The translations under genes were made by a program, and so were the position numbers. From Pseudomonas ekonensis (GTDB lineage Bacteria; Pseudomonadota; Gammaproteobacteria; Pseudomonadales; Pseudomonadaceae), in contig NZ_JAHSTS010000001.1 in assembly GCF_019145435.1 (NCBI RefSeq), positions 1,502,001 to 1,566,000 of the forward strand: a stretch of DNA of 64,000 nt, in the 5' to 3' direction. Shown here one piece after another: positions 1 through 9,559 of the stretch (positions are counted from its first letter, which is position 1; every line of letters starts with the position of its first letter). The notes beneath the pieces were generated by a model that worked only from the letters and a program-made list of their open reading frames with translations, ran no database searches and was not told the origin of the DNA.

Positions 1-1
1 C

Positions 2-1402
2 ATGTTCGCCGAGGACAAGCCGTCGCTGGCCAAGTACAACCTCAAGGACTGCGAGCTGGTCACGCGGATCTTCGCCAAGACCGACCTGCTGGACTTCCTG
101 CTGGAGCGCGCCAGCGTCACCGGCCTGCCGGCCGACCGCAGCGGCGGCTCGGTGGCGGCGTTCACCCATCTGTACATGCCGCTGATGCACCGCCAGGGCT
201 TCGTGGCGCCGAACCTGGGCACCAACCCGCCTCAGGCCAGCCCCGGCGGCTTCGTCATGGACTCGCGGCCGGGGCTGTACGAGTCGGTGCTGGTGCTGGA
301 CTACAAGAGCCTGTACCCGTCGATCATCCGCACGTTCCTGATCGACCCGGTGGGCCTGATCGAGGGCCTGCGCCAGCCCGGCGACGCCGAGTCCGTGCCG
401 GGCTTTCGCGGCGCGCGGTTTTCCCGCACACGGCATTGCCTGCCGTCCATCGTGGCGCGGGTCGCCGAGGGTCGGGAACAGGCCAAGCGCGAGCGCAACG
501 CGCCGCTGTCCCAGGCGCTGAAGATCATCATGAACGCCTTTTACGGCGTGCTCGGTTCCAGCGGCTGCCGGTTCTTCGATACGCGGCTGGCGTCGTCGAT
601 CACCCTGCGCGGCCACGAAATCATGCTGCGCACCCGCCAGTTGATCGAAGCCCATGGCCACGCGGTGATCTACGGCGACACCGACTCCACCTTCGTCTGG
701 TTGCGCCGGCCCCACGGCCAGGAAGAGGCGGCGCAGATCGGCCGGGCGCTGGTGCAGTCCGTCAACGACTGGTGGCGCGGGCACGTGCGTGAGCAGTACG
801 GGCTGGAGAGCGCCCTGGAGCTGCAGTTCGAGACCCATTACAAACGCTTCCTGATGCCGACCATCCGCGGTGCCGAGGAGGGCAGCAAAAAGCGCTACGC
901 CGGCCTGGTGACCCGGCCCGACGGCCGCGAGGAAATGGTCTACAAGGGCCTGGAGACCGTGCGCACCGACTGGTCGCTGCTGGCCCGCCAGTTCCAGCAG
1001 GAACTGTACGAACGGATTTTCCGGCGCGAGCCCTATCAGGATTACGTGCGCGAGTACGTGCGCCAGACCCTGGCCGGCGCGTTCGACGACCGGCTCGTCT
1101 ACCGCAAGCGCCTGCGCCGCACCCTCGACGACTACGAGCGCAACGTCCCGCCCCATGTGCGCGCCGCGCGCCTGGCCGACGACTACAACGCGCAGCACGG
1201 CCGGCCCCGGCAGTACCAGAACGGCGGCTGGATCAGCTACGTCATCACCCTGGCCGGCCCCGAGCCGCTGGAGGCGCGCCGGGCGGCCATCGACTATGAC
1301 CACTACATCACCCGCCAGCTGCAACCGGTGGCGGACGCGATCCTGCCGTTTGTCGACGACGATTTCTCAACCCTGGTCGGGGGGCAGATGGGCTTGTTTT
1401 GA
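2..1402 (+). CDS. polB: DNA polymerase II (family B), 3' part
   Basis: This is the C-terminal 466 residues of a family B DNA polymerase; the gene starts before the window. The visible part begins near the ExoIII motif (YNLKDCELV, about residues 12-20) of the 3'-5' proofreading exonuclease. Polymerase motif A (DYKSLYPSII, about residue 100), motif B (KIIMNAFYG, about 173) and motif C (YGDTDST, about 223, with the two catalytic aspartates) follow in the usual order. DNA polymerase II takes part in SOS-associated repair and lesion bypass. The 3' end overlaps the convergent DUF1810 gene by 36 bases. The C-terminus looks complete. Pol II is a much better match than other family B enzymes given a bacterial chromosome. 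Confidence 0.93.
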   Translation: MFAEDKPSLAKYNLKDCELVTRIFAKTDLLDFLLERASVTGLPADRSGGSVAAFTHLYMPLMHRQGFVAPNLGTNPPQASPGGFVMDSRPGLYESVLVLDYKSLYPSIIRTFLIDPVGLIEGLRQPGDAESVPGFRGARFSRTRHCLPSIVARVAEGREQAKRERNAPLSQALKIIMNAFYGVLGSSGCRFFDTRLASSITLRGHEIMLRTRQLIEAHGHAVIYGDTDSTFVWLRRPHGQEEAAQIGRALVQSVNDWWRGHVREQYGLESALELQFETHYKRFLMPTIRGAEEGSKKRYAGLVTRPDGREEMVYKGLETVRTDWSLLARQFQQELYERIFRREPYQDYVREYVRQTLAGAFDDRLVYRKRLRRTLDDYERNVPPHVRAARLADDYNAQHGRPRQYQNGGWISYVITLAGPEPLEARRAAIDYDHYITRQLQPVADAILPFVDDDFSTLVGGQMGLF

Positions 1403-1837
1403 GTCGAGCAGCTGCAGCGTCCATTCGTCCTGGATGCCATGGAAATAGCGCTCCAGGGCTTGATGGAACACGCTGCCGGCGTCGGTGAACTGGGCGAAGA
1501 GGGTGGTCGAGGAATGGAACTTCAGGTCGTCCGGATGCCCGAAGATCTGCGCCACCGAGCGCTGCGGAACGTTGAGCACCAACTGCGTGCAGGTGCGCAG
1601 CCGGGCGCCGAGCAGGTCATGGGCCAGATAGGCCCGAGCCTCGGCCGCCGAACCGATGGCGAAACGCCGGGACATTTCGCTGCCGCCGAGCCCGGCGAAC
1701 TGCGGGAAGACGAACCACATCCAGTGGCTGCGCTTGTGGCCGTCGTCGAGCTCGCGCTGCACCCGCTCGAACACCGGATCCTGGGCCTGGACGAAACGTT
1801 TCAGGTTGAACGGGTCGTACTGATCTGTGCTTCTCAT
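1367..1837 (-). CDS. DUF1810 family protein
   Basis: The protein has 156 residues and no signal peptide or membrane segment. It matches the DUF1810 family (calpastatin-like domain), with the characteristic stretches DPFNLKRFVQAQ near the N-terminus, HWMWFVFPQ at about 40-48, and a C-terminal FHQALERYF. No biochemical role is established that I can rely on. I chose the ATG at 1835-1837 because it begins the conserved domain; a longer reading runs into the upstream reductase frame. It follows the aldo/keto reductase on the same strand with a 29-base gap, so the two may be co-transcribed, and its 3' end lies inside the end of polB on the opposite strand. Confidence 0.85.
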   Translation of the reverse strand: MRSTDQYDPFNLKRFVQAQDPVFERVQRELDDGHKRSHWMWFVFPQFAGLGGSEMSRRFAIGSAAEARAYLAHDLLGARLRTCTQLVLNVPQRSVAQIFGHPDDLKFHSSTTLFAQFTDAGSVFHQALERYFHGIQDEWTLQLLDSKQAHLPPDQG

Positions 1838-1866
1838 GCCGAAGCCCTCGGCCAGTCGGTGGTGGC

Positions 1867-2688
1867 TCAGACCATGGCCAGCCGCCGCTTGCGGTGTGGC
1901 GCCTGAAACACCCGGTCCAGCGCCGCCAGATCCCCGGCGTCCAGTTGAAGCTGCGCCGCCTGTGCATTGAGTCGCACGTGCTCCGGGCGCACGGCCTTGG
2001 GGATCGCAATCACACCATCCTGACGCAGAATCCACGCCAGCGAAACCTGTGCGGGGGTGACGCCGTGACGAGCGGCGATCTCTTGCAGCACAGGCTCGGC
2101 CAGCAGCGCGCCGCCCTGGCCGATCGGGCAGTACGCCATCAGCGGCATGCGCTGATGCTGGCACCACGGCAGCAGGTCGAATTCGATGCCGCGTTCCTCC
2201 AGGTTGTACAGCACCTGATTGGTGGCGCAGGTCGGCACCGACAGTTCCTCCAGGTCATCCACGTCGAAGTTCGACACGCCCCAGCGGCCGATCTTGCCGT
2301 CCTCGCGCAGGCGCTCGAAGGCCTCGACGGTTTCCTCCAGCGGATACTGGCCGCGCCAATGCAGCAGATAGAGGTCGATGCGCTCGGTGCCGAGGCGGCG
2401 CAGGCTGCGCTCGCAGGCCTGGGGAACGCCTTTGCGGCTGGCGTTGTGCGGGTAGACCTTGCTCACCAGGAACACCTGATCGCGCAGGCCGGCGATGGCT
2501 TCGCCCACCACGGTTTCGGCGCCGCCTTCGCCGTACATCTCGGCGGTGTCGATCAGGTTCATGCCCTGCTCGATGCCGGAGCGCAACGCCGCCACCTCGC
2601 TGCGGTGCGCCGAGCGGTCTTCGCCCATGCGCCAGGTGCCTTGGCCGATCACCGGCACCGGTACGCCGGCGAGTTCGAGTGTACGCAT
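1867..2688 (-). CDS. aldo/keto reductase
   Basis: A soluble NAD(P)H-dependent oxidoreductase of the aldo/keto reductase superfamily, 273 residues, the usual TIM-barrel length. The catalytic tetrad is visible: Asp47 and Tyr52 (LIDTAEMYGEG), Lys77 (VSKVYPH) and His110 (LYLLHWRG). The WGVSNFD segment and the IPKAVRPEHV nucleotide-binding stretch near the C-terminus are also present. The substrate cannot be told from sequence. It is transcribed away from the galM-type gene and toward the DUF1810 gene. The revcomp of the sequence just before the start carries AGGAGG (2694-2699), a strong ribosome-binding site for the ATG at 2686-2688. Confidence 0.92.
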   Translation of the reverse strand: MRTLELAGVPVPVIGQGTWRMGEDRSAHRSEVAALRSGIEQGMNLIDTAEMYGEGGAETVVGEAIAGLRDQVFLVSKVYPHNASRKGVPQACERSLRRLGTERIDLYLLHWRGQYPLEETVEAFERLREDGKIGRWGVSNFDVDDLEELSVPTCATNQVLYNLEERGIEFDLLPWCQHQRMPLMAYCPIGQGGALLAEPVLQEIAARHGVTPAQVSLAWILRQDGVIAIPKAVRPEHVRLNAQAAQLQLDAGDLAALDRVFQAPHRKRRLAMV

Positions 2689-2780
2689 GCAAACCTCCTG
2701 TTCTTGAGCGGTCGGGACTTTGGTTGGTCAGCAGGATAGCCCAACCTGATCCGGCAGGAGGTCTGCGGCGGGGATCCGCC

Positions 2781-3929
2781 TTACTGCGCCGAGAACCGGA
2801 ACACGACCGATTGGGTGTAGGTCTGGCCGGGATCCAGCCGTGTGCTGGGGAAGCCTTTCTGGTTCGGCGAATCCGGATAGTGCTGGGTCTCCAGGGTGAA
2901 CGCACCCCAGTGCGGGTACGCCTTGCCGCCCTTGCCCTTGACGGTGCCGTCGAGGAAGTTGCCGGTGTAGAACTGCACCCCCGGCTCGCTGGTGTACAGC
3001 TGCAAGCGGCGGCCGGAGTGCGGGTCGCTGACCTCGGCGGCCGGTTTGGCCAGGTCGCCCTTGGCGTCCAGCACCCAGTTGAAGTCGAAGCCGCCCTGGT
3101 TCGGTTCGGCGAACGTGAGCTGCGGATGGTCGGCCTTGATGCGTTGGCCGATGGCGGTGGCCTGGGTGAAGTCCATGGGCGTGCCTGCCACCGGCGCCCG
3201 TTCGCCGGTGGGGATGAGCTTGGCGTCGATCGGCGTGTAATGGCTGGCATGCAGGGTGGCGAGTTGCTTGAGGACGTCGCCGTTGCCTGCGCCGGCCAGG
3301 TTGAAGTAACTGTGGTTGGTCAGGTTGATTACCGTGGGTTTGTCGGTGGTGGCCTTGTAGTCGATGCGCAGTTCGTTGGCGTCGGTGAGGCGGTAGGTCA
3401 CTTCGGTGGTGAGGTTGCCGGGGAAACCCATTTCGCCGTCCGCCGACAGGTAGGTCAGGGTCACGCCCACCGAATCCTTGTCTTTCGTCTCGCGGGCCTT
3501 CCAGACCTTCTTGTCGAACCCCTGGGGGCCGCCGTGCAGGGCGTTGGTCTTGTCGTTCTGCGGCACCTGGTAGCGCTGGCCGTCAAGCTCGAACGCACCG
3601 TCGGCCAGACGGTTGCCGAAACGGCCGATGGTCGCGCCGAAGTACGCGGTGCCGCGCTGGTAGCCTTGCACATCGTCGAAGCCGAGCACGATGTCATCGA
3701 GCTTGCCGTGGCGGTCCGGCACCCGCAGCGCCTGCAGGGTGGCGCCGTAGGTGATGACGGTCGCCTGCATGCCGTGGCGGTTGCGCAAGATGTATTGCTC
3801 GACGGGGGTGCCGTCATCGGTCTTGCCGAAGGCTTTGTGTTCGCCGTAAAGGCCGGCGGCGTGGGCGGGCAGGGTCGTGAGCATCAGGGACAGTCCGAGG
3901 CCGGGGAGCAGGTGACGGGATTGAAGCAT
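2781..3929 (-). CDS. galM: periplasmic aldose 1-epimerase (galactose mutarotase)
   Basis: This 382-residue protein interconverts alpha and beta anomers of aldoses. Residues 1-24 form a signal peptide (hydrophobic LGLSLML core, cleavage near AHA-A), so it should act in the periplasm, unlike E. coli GalM. Family motifs include GATIGRFGNRL (about 98-108), LHGGPQGFDK (His132), NLTNHSYFNLAG (His206, the catalytic acid region) and SEPGVQFYTGNF, carrying the catalytic glutamate. It is a single-gene unit with its own promoter (-35 at 4051-4056, -10 at 4028-4033) and a perfect palindrome just after the predicted transcription start, suggesting repressor control by a sugar-responsive regulator. The exact sugar is unknown. 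Confidence 0.92.
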   Translation of the reverse strand: MLQSRHLLPGLGLSLMLTTLPAHAAGLYGEHKAFGKTDDGTPVEQYILRNRHGMQATVITYGATLQALRVPDRHGKLDDIVLGFDDVQGYQRGTAYFGATIGRFGNRLADGAFELDGQRYQVPQNDKTNALHGGPQGFDKKVWKARETKDKDSVGVTLTYLSADGEMGFPGNLTTEVTYRLTDANELRIDYKATTDKPTVINLTNHSYFNLAGAGNGDVLKQLATLHASHYTPIDAKLIPTGERAPVAGTPMDFTQATAIGQRIKADHPQLTFAEPNQGGFDFNWVLDAKGDLAKPAAEVSDPHSGRRLQLYTSEPGVQFYTGNFLDGTVKGKGGKAYPHWGAFTLETQHYPDSPNQKGFPSTRLDPGQTYTQSVVFRFSAQ

Positions 3930-3990
3930 GGTGACCTTCCTTTTTGTTGTTTTGGCGGTGGCGTCAAACGGTGAAGGCTTTCGCTGAAAT

Positions 3991-4017
3991 CGCTTATTTA
4001 GTCATACTAAATAAGCG
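3991..4017. promoter_or_regulatory. perfect 12-bp inverted repeat, probable operator of galM
   Basis: The arms CGCTTATTTAGT (3991-4002) and ACTAAATAAGCG (4006-4017) are exact reverse complements around a CAT centre. Reading toward galM, the repeat begins a few bases after the expected transcription start, a classic place for a repressor. There is no T-tract and the palindrome is AT-rich at its centre, so a terminator is unlikely. An imperfect relative (TTAGTC...GACTAG) covers the -35 region at about 4047-4072. The regulator is not in the window. Confidence 0.6.
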
Positions 4018-4027
4018 TGGACTTAGA

Positions 4028-4056
4028 TTTATAGTCGTAGAAATGAGTTAGTCCAA
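4028..4056 (-). promoter_or_regulatory. sigma-70 promoter for galM
   Basis: Read on the minus strand, TTGGAC (4051-4056) and TATAAA (4028-4033) are separated by exactly 17 bases. Both are close to the sigma-70 consensus and the surrounding DNA is AT-rich, unlike the rest of the region. It points to galM about 100 bases downstream. Confidence 0.65.
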
Positions 4057-4202
4057 TTAAAAGTCTGACTAGAATGCGTGGCGCGACATGCCAAAGGTCG
4101 GTTGGTCGATGCGGGCATCGCACTTTTGCCCGATCCCCGGCTCTATGCAGGGGCAGGTTGCGGCGAGCCCCGTCGCGCAGGAACGAGACTGCCGAAGCAT
4201 TG

Positions 4203-4940
4203 ATGACCCGTTTGTTCGCCCTTATCCAACGCCCGTGCCTGTTGCTGGCCTGCCTGGCGACGCCGCTGCTCGGCGGTTGCAGCCACCAGGACGGCAACGG
4301 TTTCATCAGCCAGATCCGCGATGGCCAACCCCAGGAATTCCTCCAGACCAGCGTCGACCGCATGGCCACCCTGGCCATGCGCGACAACCTCAACAGCCTC
4401 TACCGATTGATGGGCAAGCTGTACCTGCGCAACCCCGACGAGCTGCGCAAGTCCGGTTTCCTGAACATCGGCGTTGCCGTCAAACAGGTGCGGCTGGCCA
4501 TCGAGCAGCAACAGCCGCTGCCGGTGCTGGGCGGCCGCAAGGACCTGGCGGCGCTGAGCTATGCCATGAGCCCGGAGTTTCTCGGCGACCGGGTCGGCGC
4601 GTTCATCTACGCCATCGGCAGCATGCTGGTCACCGCCCACGGCAACCGCACCGAGTTCTACATGACCGACGCGATCAACCCGACCTTCGTCCACAACGCT
4701 GCGCGCAACATCGAGAAGGCCACGTGGATCCTGGCCCAGCGGCAGAACAAGGAAGGCCAGCCTCTGCTGTTCTCCAACGAGATCTCGGAGGAGGGCAGCA
4801 ACCTGAGCTTCGCCACCGAGTTCGGCAAGATCGTGGCGCGCCTGGATCTGCTGACCCAGATGCTCGACGAGCGCTACCGGCGCATCGGCCTGAACTATGC
4901 GCAGAGCTTGCTGTTCCTGAATTTCCTGCCGGTGCAATAG
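4203..4940 (+). CDS. predicted lipoprotein, unknown function
   Basis: A 245-residue protein with a lipoprotein signal peptide: basic start (MTRLFALIQRP), hydrophobic LLLACLATPLL and lipobox LGGC with the lipidated Cys at residue 26. After export it would be anchored to a membrane, facing the periplasm. The body is helical-looking and contains ERYRRIGLNYAQSLLFLNFLPVQ-like C-terminal features, with no catalytic motif I recognise. I chose the ATG at 4203 because it gives a proper signal peptide; an in-frame upstream start at 4074 would add 43 arginine-rich residues and destroy it. The ribosome-binding site is weak (AGGAACGAG about 12 bases upstream). Confidence 0.75.
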   Translation: MTRLFALIQRPCLLLACLATPLLGGCSHQDGNGFISQIRDGQPQEFLQTSVDRMATLAMRDNLNSLYRLMGKLYLRNPDELRKSGFLNIGVAVKQVRLAIEQQQPLPVLGGRKDLAALSYAMSPEFLGDRVGAFIYAIGSMLVTAHGNRTEFYMTDAINPTFVHNAARNIEKATWILAQRQNKEGQPLLFSNEISEEGSNLSFATEFGKIVARLDLLTQMLDERYRRIGLNYAQSLLFLNFLPVQ

Positions 4941-5003
4941 AGCGGCTGCCCCCCAGGCGCGAAAGCGGTGTGTCAGATTGCGATGATGTGGCTGACACGG
5001 CGT

Positions 5004-5028
5004 CATCGCGAGCAGGCTCGCTCTCACA
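5004..5028. repeat. single REP-type sequence
   Basis: CATCGCGAGCAGGCTCGC followed by TCTCACA matches the core of the common P. fluorescens REP family seen again at 9471-9533, 20913-20939, 44793-44884 and 47554-47580. It is extragenic, between the lipoprotein and the TauE gene. Confidence 0.65.
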
Positions 5029-5126
5029 TAAATGGCATAACGATAGATCCCATCGATATAGGGAGTTATAAGAAAACTCGCTATGCTGCGGGCCATATTT
5101 TTCCTGTGGTTTTTCTGGGCGTCTTC

Positions 5127-5912
5127 ATGGAATTGGCAAATTTCGGCCTGGTGGTTGCCGGGCTGGTGGTGGGGTTCATCGTCGGCATGACCGGTGTCGG
5201 CGGCGGTTCGCTGATGACGCCGATCCTGCTGTGGTTCGGCATCAACCCGGCCACGGCGGTGGGCACCGACCTGCTGTACGCCGCCATCACCAAGTCCAGC
5301 GGCGTGCTGGTGCACAAGAAAAACAACAACATCGACTGGGCCATCACCGGATGGCTGACCCTCGGCAGCGTGCCGGCGGTGGCGATGACGCTGTGGTTCC
5401 TCAGCACCCTGCACGCCGCGCCGGACGCGATGAACGCGATCATCAAGCAGGCCCTGGGCTTCGTGCTGTTCGCCACGGCGCTGGCGATCCTGTTCAAGAA
5501 GCGTCTGCTGGAGTTCGCCCACAAGCGTGCCGGCGGCAACTACAACCCAAGCGGTGCGCGCCTCAACGCCATGACCGTGGTCACCGGGCTGATCCTCGGC
5601 ACCATGGTCGCGCTGACCTCCATCGGTGCCGGCGCCCTGGGCACCGTCGCGCTGTTCATCCTTTATCCGCTGCTGCCGACCCGCCGCCTGGTCGGCACCG
5701 AAATCGCCCACGCCGTGCCGTTGACCCTGGTCGCCGGCCTCGGCCACGCCAGCATGGGCAACATGGACTGGGGCGTGCTGGGCTTTCTGCTGATGGGCTC
5801 GCTGCCGGGGATCTGGCTGGGCAGCCACCTGACCGGCCGCGTCTCCGATGAGCTGCTGCGGCCGTGCCTGGCGACCATGCTGGTGCTGATCGGCTACAAG
5901 CTGGCGTTCTGA
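5127..5912 (+). CDS. TauE/SafE family sulfite exporter-like permease
   Basis: A 261-residue polytopic inner-membrane protein of the TauE/SafE (DUF81) family, which moves sulfite, sulfoacetate or related anions across the inner membrane. The two internal repeats typical of the family are visible: GMTGVGGGSLMTPILL (about 20-35) and a second half with LTSIGAGALGTVAL (about 155-170). About eight hydrophobic segments can be drawn. The start ATG at 5127 places the first membrane helix at the N-terminus; an in-frame extension from 4968 runs through a REP element and is unlikely. The substrate is unknown; no sulfur genes lie nearby. Confidence 0.88.
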   Translation: MELANFGLVVAGLVVGFIVGMTGVGGGSLMTPILLWFGINPATAVGTDLLYAAITKSSGVLVHKKNNNIDWAITGWLTLGSVPAVAMTLWFLSTLHAAPDAMNAIIKQALGFVLFATALAILFKKRLLEFAHKRAGGNYNPSGARLNAMTVVTGLILGTMVALTSIGAGALGTVALFILYPLLPTRRLVGTEIAHAVPLTLVAGLGHASMGNMDWGVLGFLLMGSLPGIWLGSHLTGRVSDELLRPCLATMLVLIGYKLAF

Positions 5913-5936
5913 CCGCGCAGCGAAACCGCGGCGGCC

Positions 5937-6401
5937 TCAACGGGTGACGGCGTACTTCATCAGCGTCACCGGCAGCCCGTCATAGTCCAGCTCTTCGACC
6001 ACCTCCCAGCCCAGTCGCGCATACAGCGATTGCGAGGCGTCGGTGTACAGGAACAGTTCCGGCACGCCCAGCGCGGCGGCCTCTTCGACGATGCGCTTGA
6101 CCAGTTGCGAAGCGATGCCGCGGCCCCGGTGTTCGGCCTTCACGTAAACCCCGGCCAGCCAGGGCGTCAGTTGCGGGCGCAGGTCCAGGTCGCTGTCGAT
6201 CAGCAGGGCGCCGCCGAGCAACGTCCCGTCTTCGATGGCCACCACCACGCTGGGCACCGCGCCTTTGCCGCAGGCCGCCCGCATGCGTTCGGTGCGGGCT
6301 TCGAGCGTATCGCCGGGCCGGTAGTGGCCCCATTCCTTGAAATTGAGCTCGGCCAGTTCCCCGATCAGTTGGGGGTGGTCGCACAGGTAATCGATCTGCA
6401 T
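5937..6401 (-). CDS. GNAT-family N-acetyltransferase
   Basis: A soluble 154-residue acetyl-CoA-dependent acyltransferase. The acetyl-CoA-binding motif A is clear: VYVKAEHRGRGIASQLVKRI (about 90-109, R/Q-x-x-G-x-G/A). Motif B follows as LFLYTDASQSLYARLGWEVVE. The start at 6399-6401 is supported by an AAGGAG ribosome-binding site nine bases upstream, which lies inside a possible longer reading (MKRSSSG...), so the shorter form is preferred. The acceptor molecule is not predictable. It converges with the TauE gene, with a 24-base gap. Confidence 0.88.
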   Translation of the reverse strand: MQIDYLCDHPQLIGELAELNFKEWGHYRPGDTLEARTERMRAACGKGAVPSVVVAIEDGTLLGGALLIDSDLDLRPQLTPWLAGVYVKAEHRGRGIASQLVKRIVEEAAALGVPELFLYTDASQSLYARLGWEVVEELDYDGLPVTLMKYAVTR

Positions 6402-6611
6402 GCCGCTTGAACTCCTTTTCATGGGGGCAGCGGACACCCTAATGCGGTCATGCCCCGTAATCAAATTCACGTCGGGGCTGGCGCCGTGCGGTTGCGCAAT
6501 GTCGGCCCTGTCCTAAGCTTGGGACATGGCGAAACACTTTTACCGGGGCCGACCCGGAACGATCGCCATGGTGCGCAATCAGTAGAGCGTGGATATCAAA
6601 AGGAGATGCGC

Positions 6612-7181
6612 ATGCTCATCAGGTCACTGACCCTGACAATCTTGCTGGCGTTCGCCGGCCCCCTGTTCGCCGCCGCCGACAGCGACTCCCCGTTGGACAT
6701 CGACAAGGGGCGCGCCCGGCCACTGATCGTGATCACCTCCAGCACCGTCGACTCCGAATGGCTGCGCCTGAAGAAGTCCCTGGAGGATCCGGCCAACAAG
6801 CAAGGCGTCAGCGACCGCAACATCCGCGTCTATACCGTGCTGAACATGTCCGGCCAGCTCGACGGCAAGGATCTCGGCCAGCAGGACACCATGGCCCTGA
6901 TCCGCGCCCTGAAGCTCGGCGCAGGCGCATTGCCCAAGGTGATCCTGGTGGGCAAGGACGGCGAGAAGAAGCTGGAGAGTTCGGGGGACGACACCAAGAC
7001 GGTGGACCTGAAGAAGATCTTCGACACCATCGATGCATTGCCGGCCGCCGAGAAGGAAATGACCGCGACGGTGGTCACCGCACCGACCGCCACGGAACCG
7101 GCCCCGGCCAAAGGCGCCAAGGGCGCCAAACCTGCGAAGCCGGCCAAACCGGCCAAGCCGCCGGAGCAGCCGGATGATTGA
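6612..7181 (+). CDS. exported DUF4174 protein with Lys/Pro/Ala tail
   Basis: A 189-residue protein with a signal peptide (MLIRSLTLTILLAFAGPLFAAA, cleavage after about residue 21). Residues about 30-140 form a DUF4174-type thioredoxin-like domain: RPLIVITSS...DPANKQGVSDRNIRVY...LPKVILVGKDGEKK. Instead of a CxxC pair there is no cysteine, so redox activity is not expected. The tail (about 150-189) is low complexity with repeated PAKPAKP-type units. The start at 6612 is chosen over 6606 because the AAAAGGAG site (6598-6605) touches the first ATG but is six bases from the second. A strong terminator follows at 7210-7246. Confidence 0.8.
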   Translation: MLIRSLTLTILLAFAGPLFAAADSDSPLDIDKGRARPLIVITSSTVDSEWLRLKKSLEDPANKQGVSDRNIRVYTVLNMSGQLDGKDLGQQDTMALIRALKLGAGALPKVILVGKDGEKKLESSGDDTKTVDLKKIFDTIDALPAAEKEMTATVVTAPTATEPAPAKGAKGAKPAKPAKPAKPPEQPDD

Positions 7182-7209
7182 GGGGCATCTTGTGATGCCG
7201 AAACGAAAA

Positions 7210-7246
7210 CGGGCGACCTTAAATAGGTCGCCCGTTTTTTTTTTTT
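7210..7246 (+). terminator. Rho-independent terminator
   Basis: The stem CGGGCGACCT / AGGTCGCCCG (7210-7219 and 7225-7234) encloses a 5-base loop and is followed by twelve T residues. It ends the DUF4174 transcript just before the convergent ampC stop codon. Confidence 0.93.
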
Positions 7247-7256
7247 GCCTTGGGCG

Positions 7257-8583
<1,327 letters not shown>

Positions 8584-9456
8584 ATGATTCGACCTCAATT
8601 GCCTCTGAATGCGTTGCGCGCCTTCGAAGCCTCCGCGCGTCATTTGAGCTTCACCCGCGCCGCCGTGGAGCTGTGCGTGACCCAGGCCGCCGTCAGCCAT
8701 CAGGTGAAAAGCCTGGAGGCGCAGCTCGGCGTCGTTTTGTTCAAGCGTCTGCCCCGCGGGCTGATGTTGACCGGTGAGGGTGAAACCCTGTTGCCGGTGC
8801 TGACCACGTCCTTCGATCATATCGCGCAGATGCTGGAACGCCTCGCCGGCGGGCAGTACCGGGAGACGCTGACGGTCGGGGCGGTGGGCACGTTCGCCGT
8901 GGGTTGGCTGCTGCCCAGGCTGGCGGACTTTCAGGCCAAGCATCCGCTGATCGATCTGCGCCTGTCGACCCACAACAACCGGGTGGACGTGGCCGCCGAA
9001 GGGCTGGATTACGCGATCCGCTTCGGCGCGGGGGCCTGGCACGGGATCGAGGCGACCCGCCTGCTGGAGGCGCCGCTGTCGGTGCTGTGCGTGCCGGAGA
9101 TCGCCCGGCAACTGCAAGCGCCGGGGGATCTGCTGCAACAGCGTTTGCTGCGTTCCTACCGCAGCGACGAATGGCCGCAATGGTTTCAGGCGGCGGGTCT
9201 GGCGACCCACGCGGCACCGCCCCAGAGCATCGTGTTCGACTCGTCGCTGGCGATGATGGACGCGGCCTTGCAGGGGAGCGGGGTGGCGCTGGCGCCGCCG
9301 CTGATGTTTGCCCGGCAATTGGCGGCGGAGGCGATCTGTCAGCCGTTCGCGATCGAGATCACCACGGGGAGCTACTGGCTGACGCGGTTGCAGTCGAAAC
9401 CGGAAACCCCGGCGATGCTGGCGTTCAGGCACTGGCTGCTGCAGATGTCTGCCTGA
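8584..9456 (+). CDS. ampR: LysR-type regulator AmpR
   Basis: A 290-residue LysR-type DNA-binding protein. The N-terminal helix-turn-helix is clear (LNALRAFEASARHLSFTRAA, then VTQAAVSHQVKSLEAQLG, about residues 8-50). The remaining part is the effector domain, which in AmpR senses cell-wall muropeptides. The sequence FTRAAVELCVTQAAVSHQVK and the divergent ampC gene make AmpR the natural call. The ATG at 8584 is chosen; a TTG at 8572 is in frame but has no advantage. A REPIN follows the gene. Confidence 0.93.
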   Translation: MIRPQLPLNALRAFEASARHLSFTRAAVELCVTQAAVSHQVKSLEAQLGVVLFKRLPRGLMLTGEGETLLPVLTTSFDHIAQMLERLAGGQYRETLTVGAVGTFAVGWLLPRLADFQAKHPLIDLRLSTHNNRVDVAAEGLDYAIRFGAGAWHGIEATRLLEAPLSVLCVPEIARQLQAPGDLLQQRLLRSYRSDEWPQWFQAAGLATHAAPPQSIVFDSSLAMMDAALQGSGVALAPPLMFARQLAAEAICQPFAIEITTGSYWLTRLQSKPETPAMLAFRHWLLQMSA

Positions 9457-9470
9457 CGCCGACCCGATGC

Positions 9471-9533
9471 AGGAGCGAGCCCGCTCGCGATGCCGGATGT
9501 GCCGCCGCCATCGCGAGCAGGCTCGCTCCCACA
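9471..9533. repeat. REPIN: two inverted REP sequences
   Basis: The left arm AGGAGCGAGCCCGCTCGCGA (from 9471) and the right arm CATCGCGAGCAGGCTCGCTC (from 9509, continuing CCACA) are inverted copies separated by about 16 bases. It lies between the convergent ends of ampR and the glucarate dehydratase gene. Confidence 0.8.
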
Positions 9534-9559
9534 GAGGGGTTGTGGTTCCGTCAGAGGAC

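Noticed and set aside
3991..4017. Palindrome considered as a terminator
   Set aside because: No T-tract on either side and located just downstream of a good promoter, so operator is the better reading.
4143..5828. Minus-strand ORF of 561 codons opposite the lipoprotein and TauE genes
   Set aside because: Crosses two plus-strand genes and the REP between them; composition is His/Gln/Gly-rich noise.
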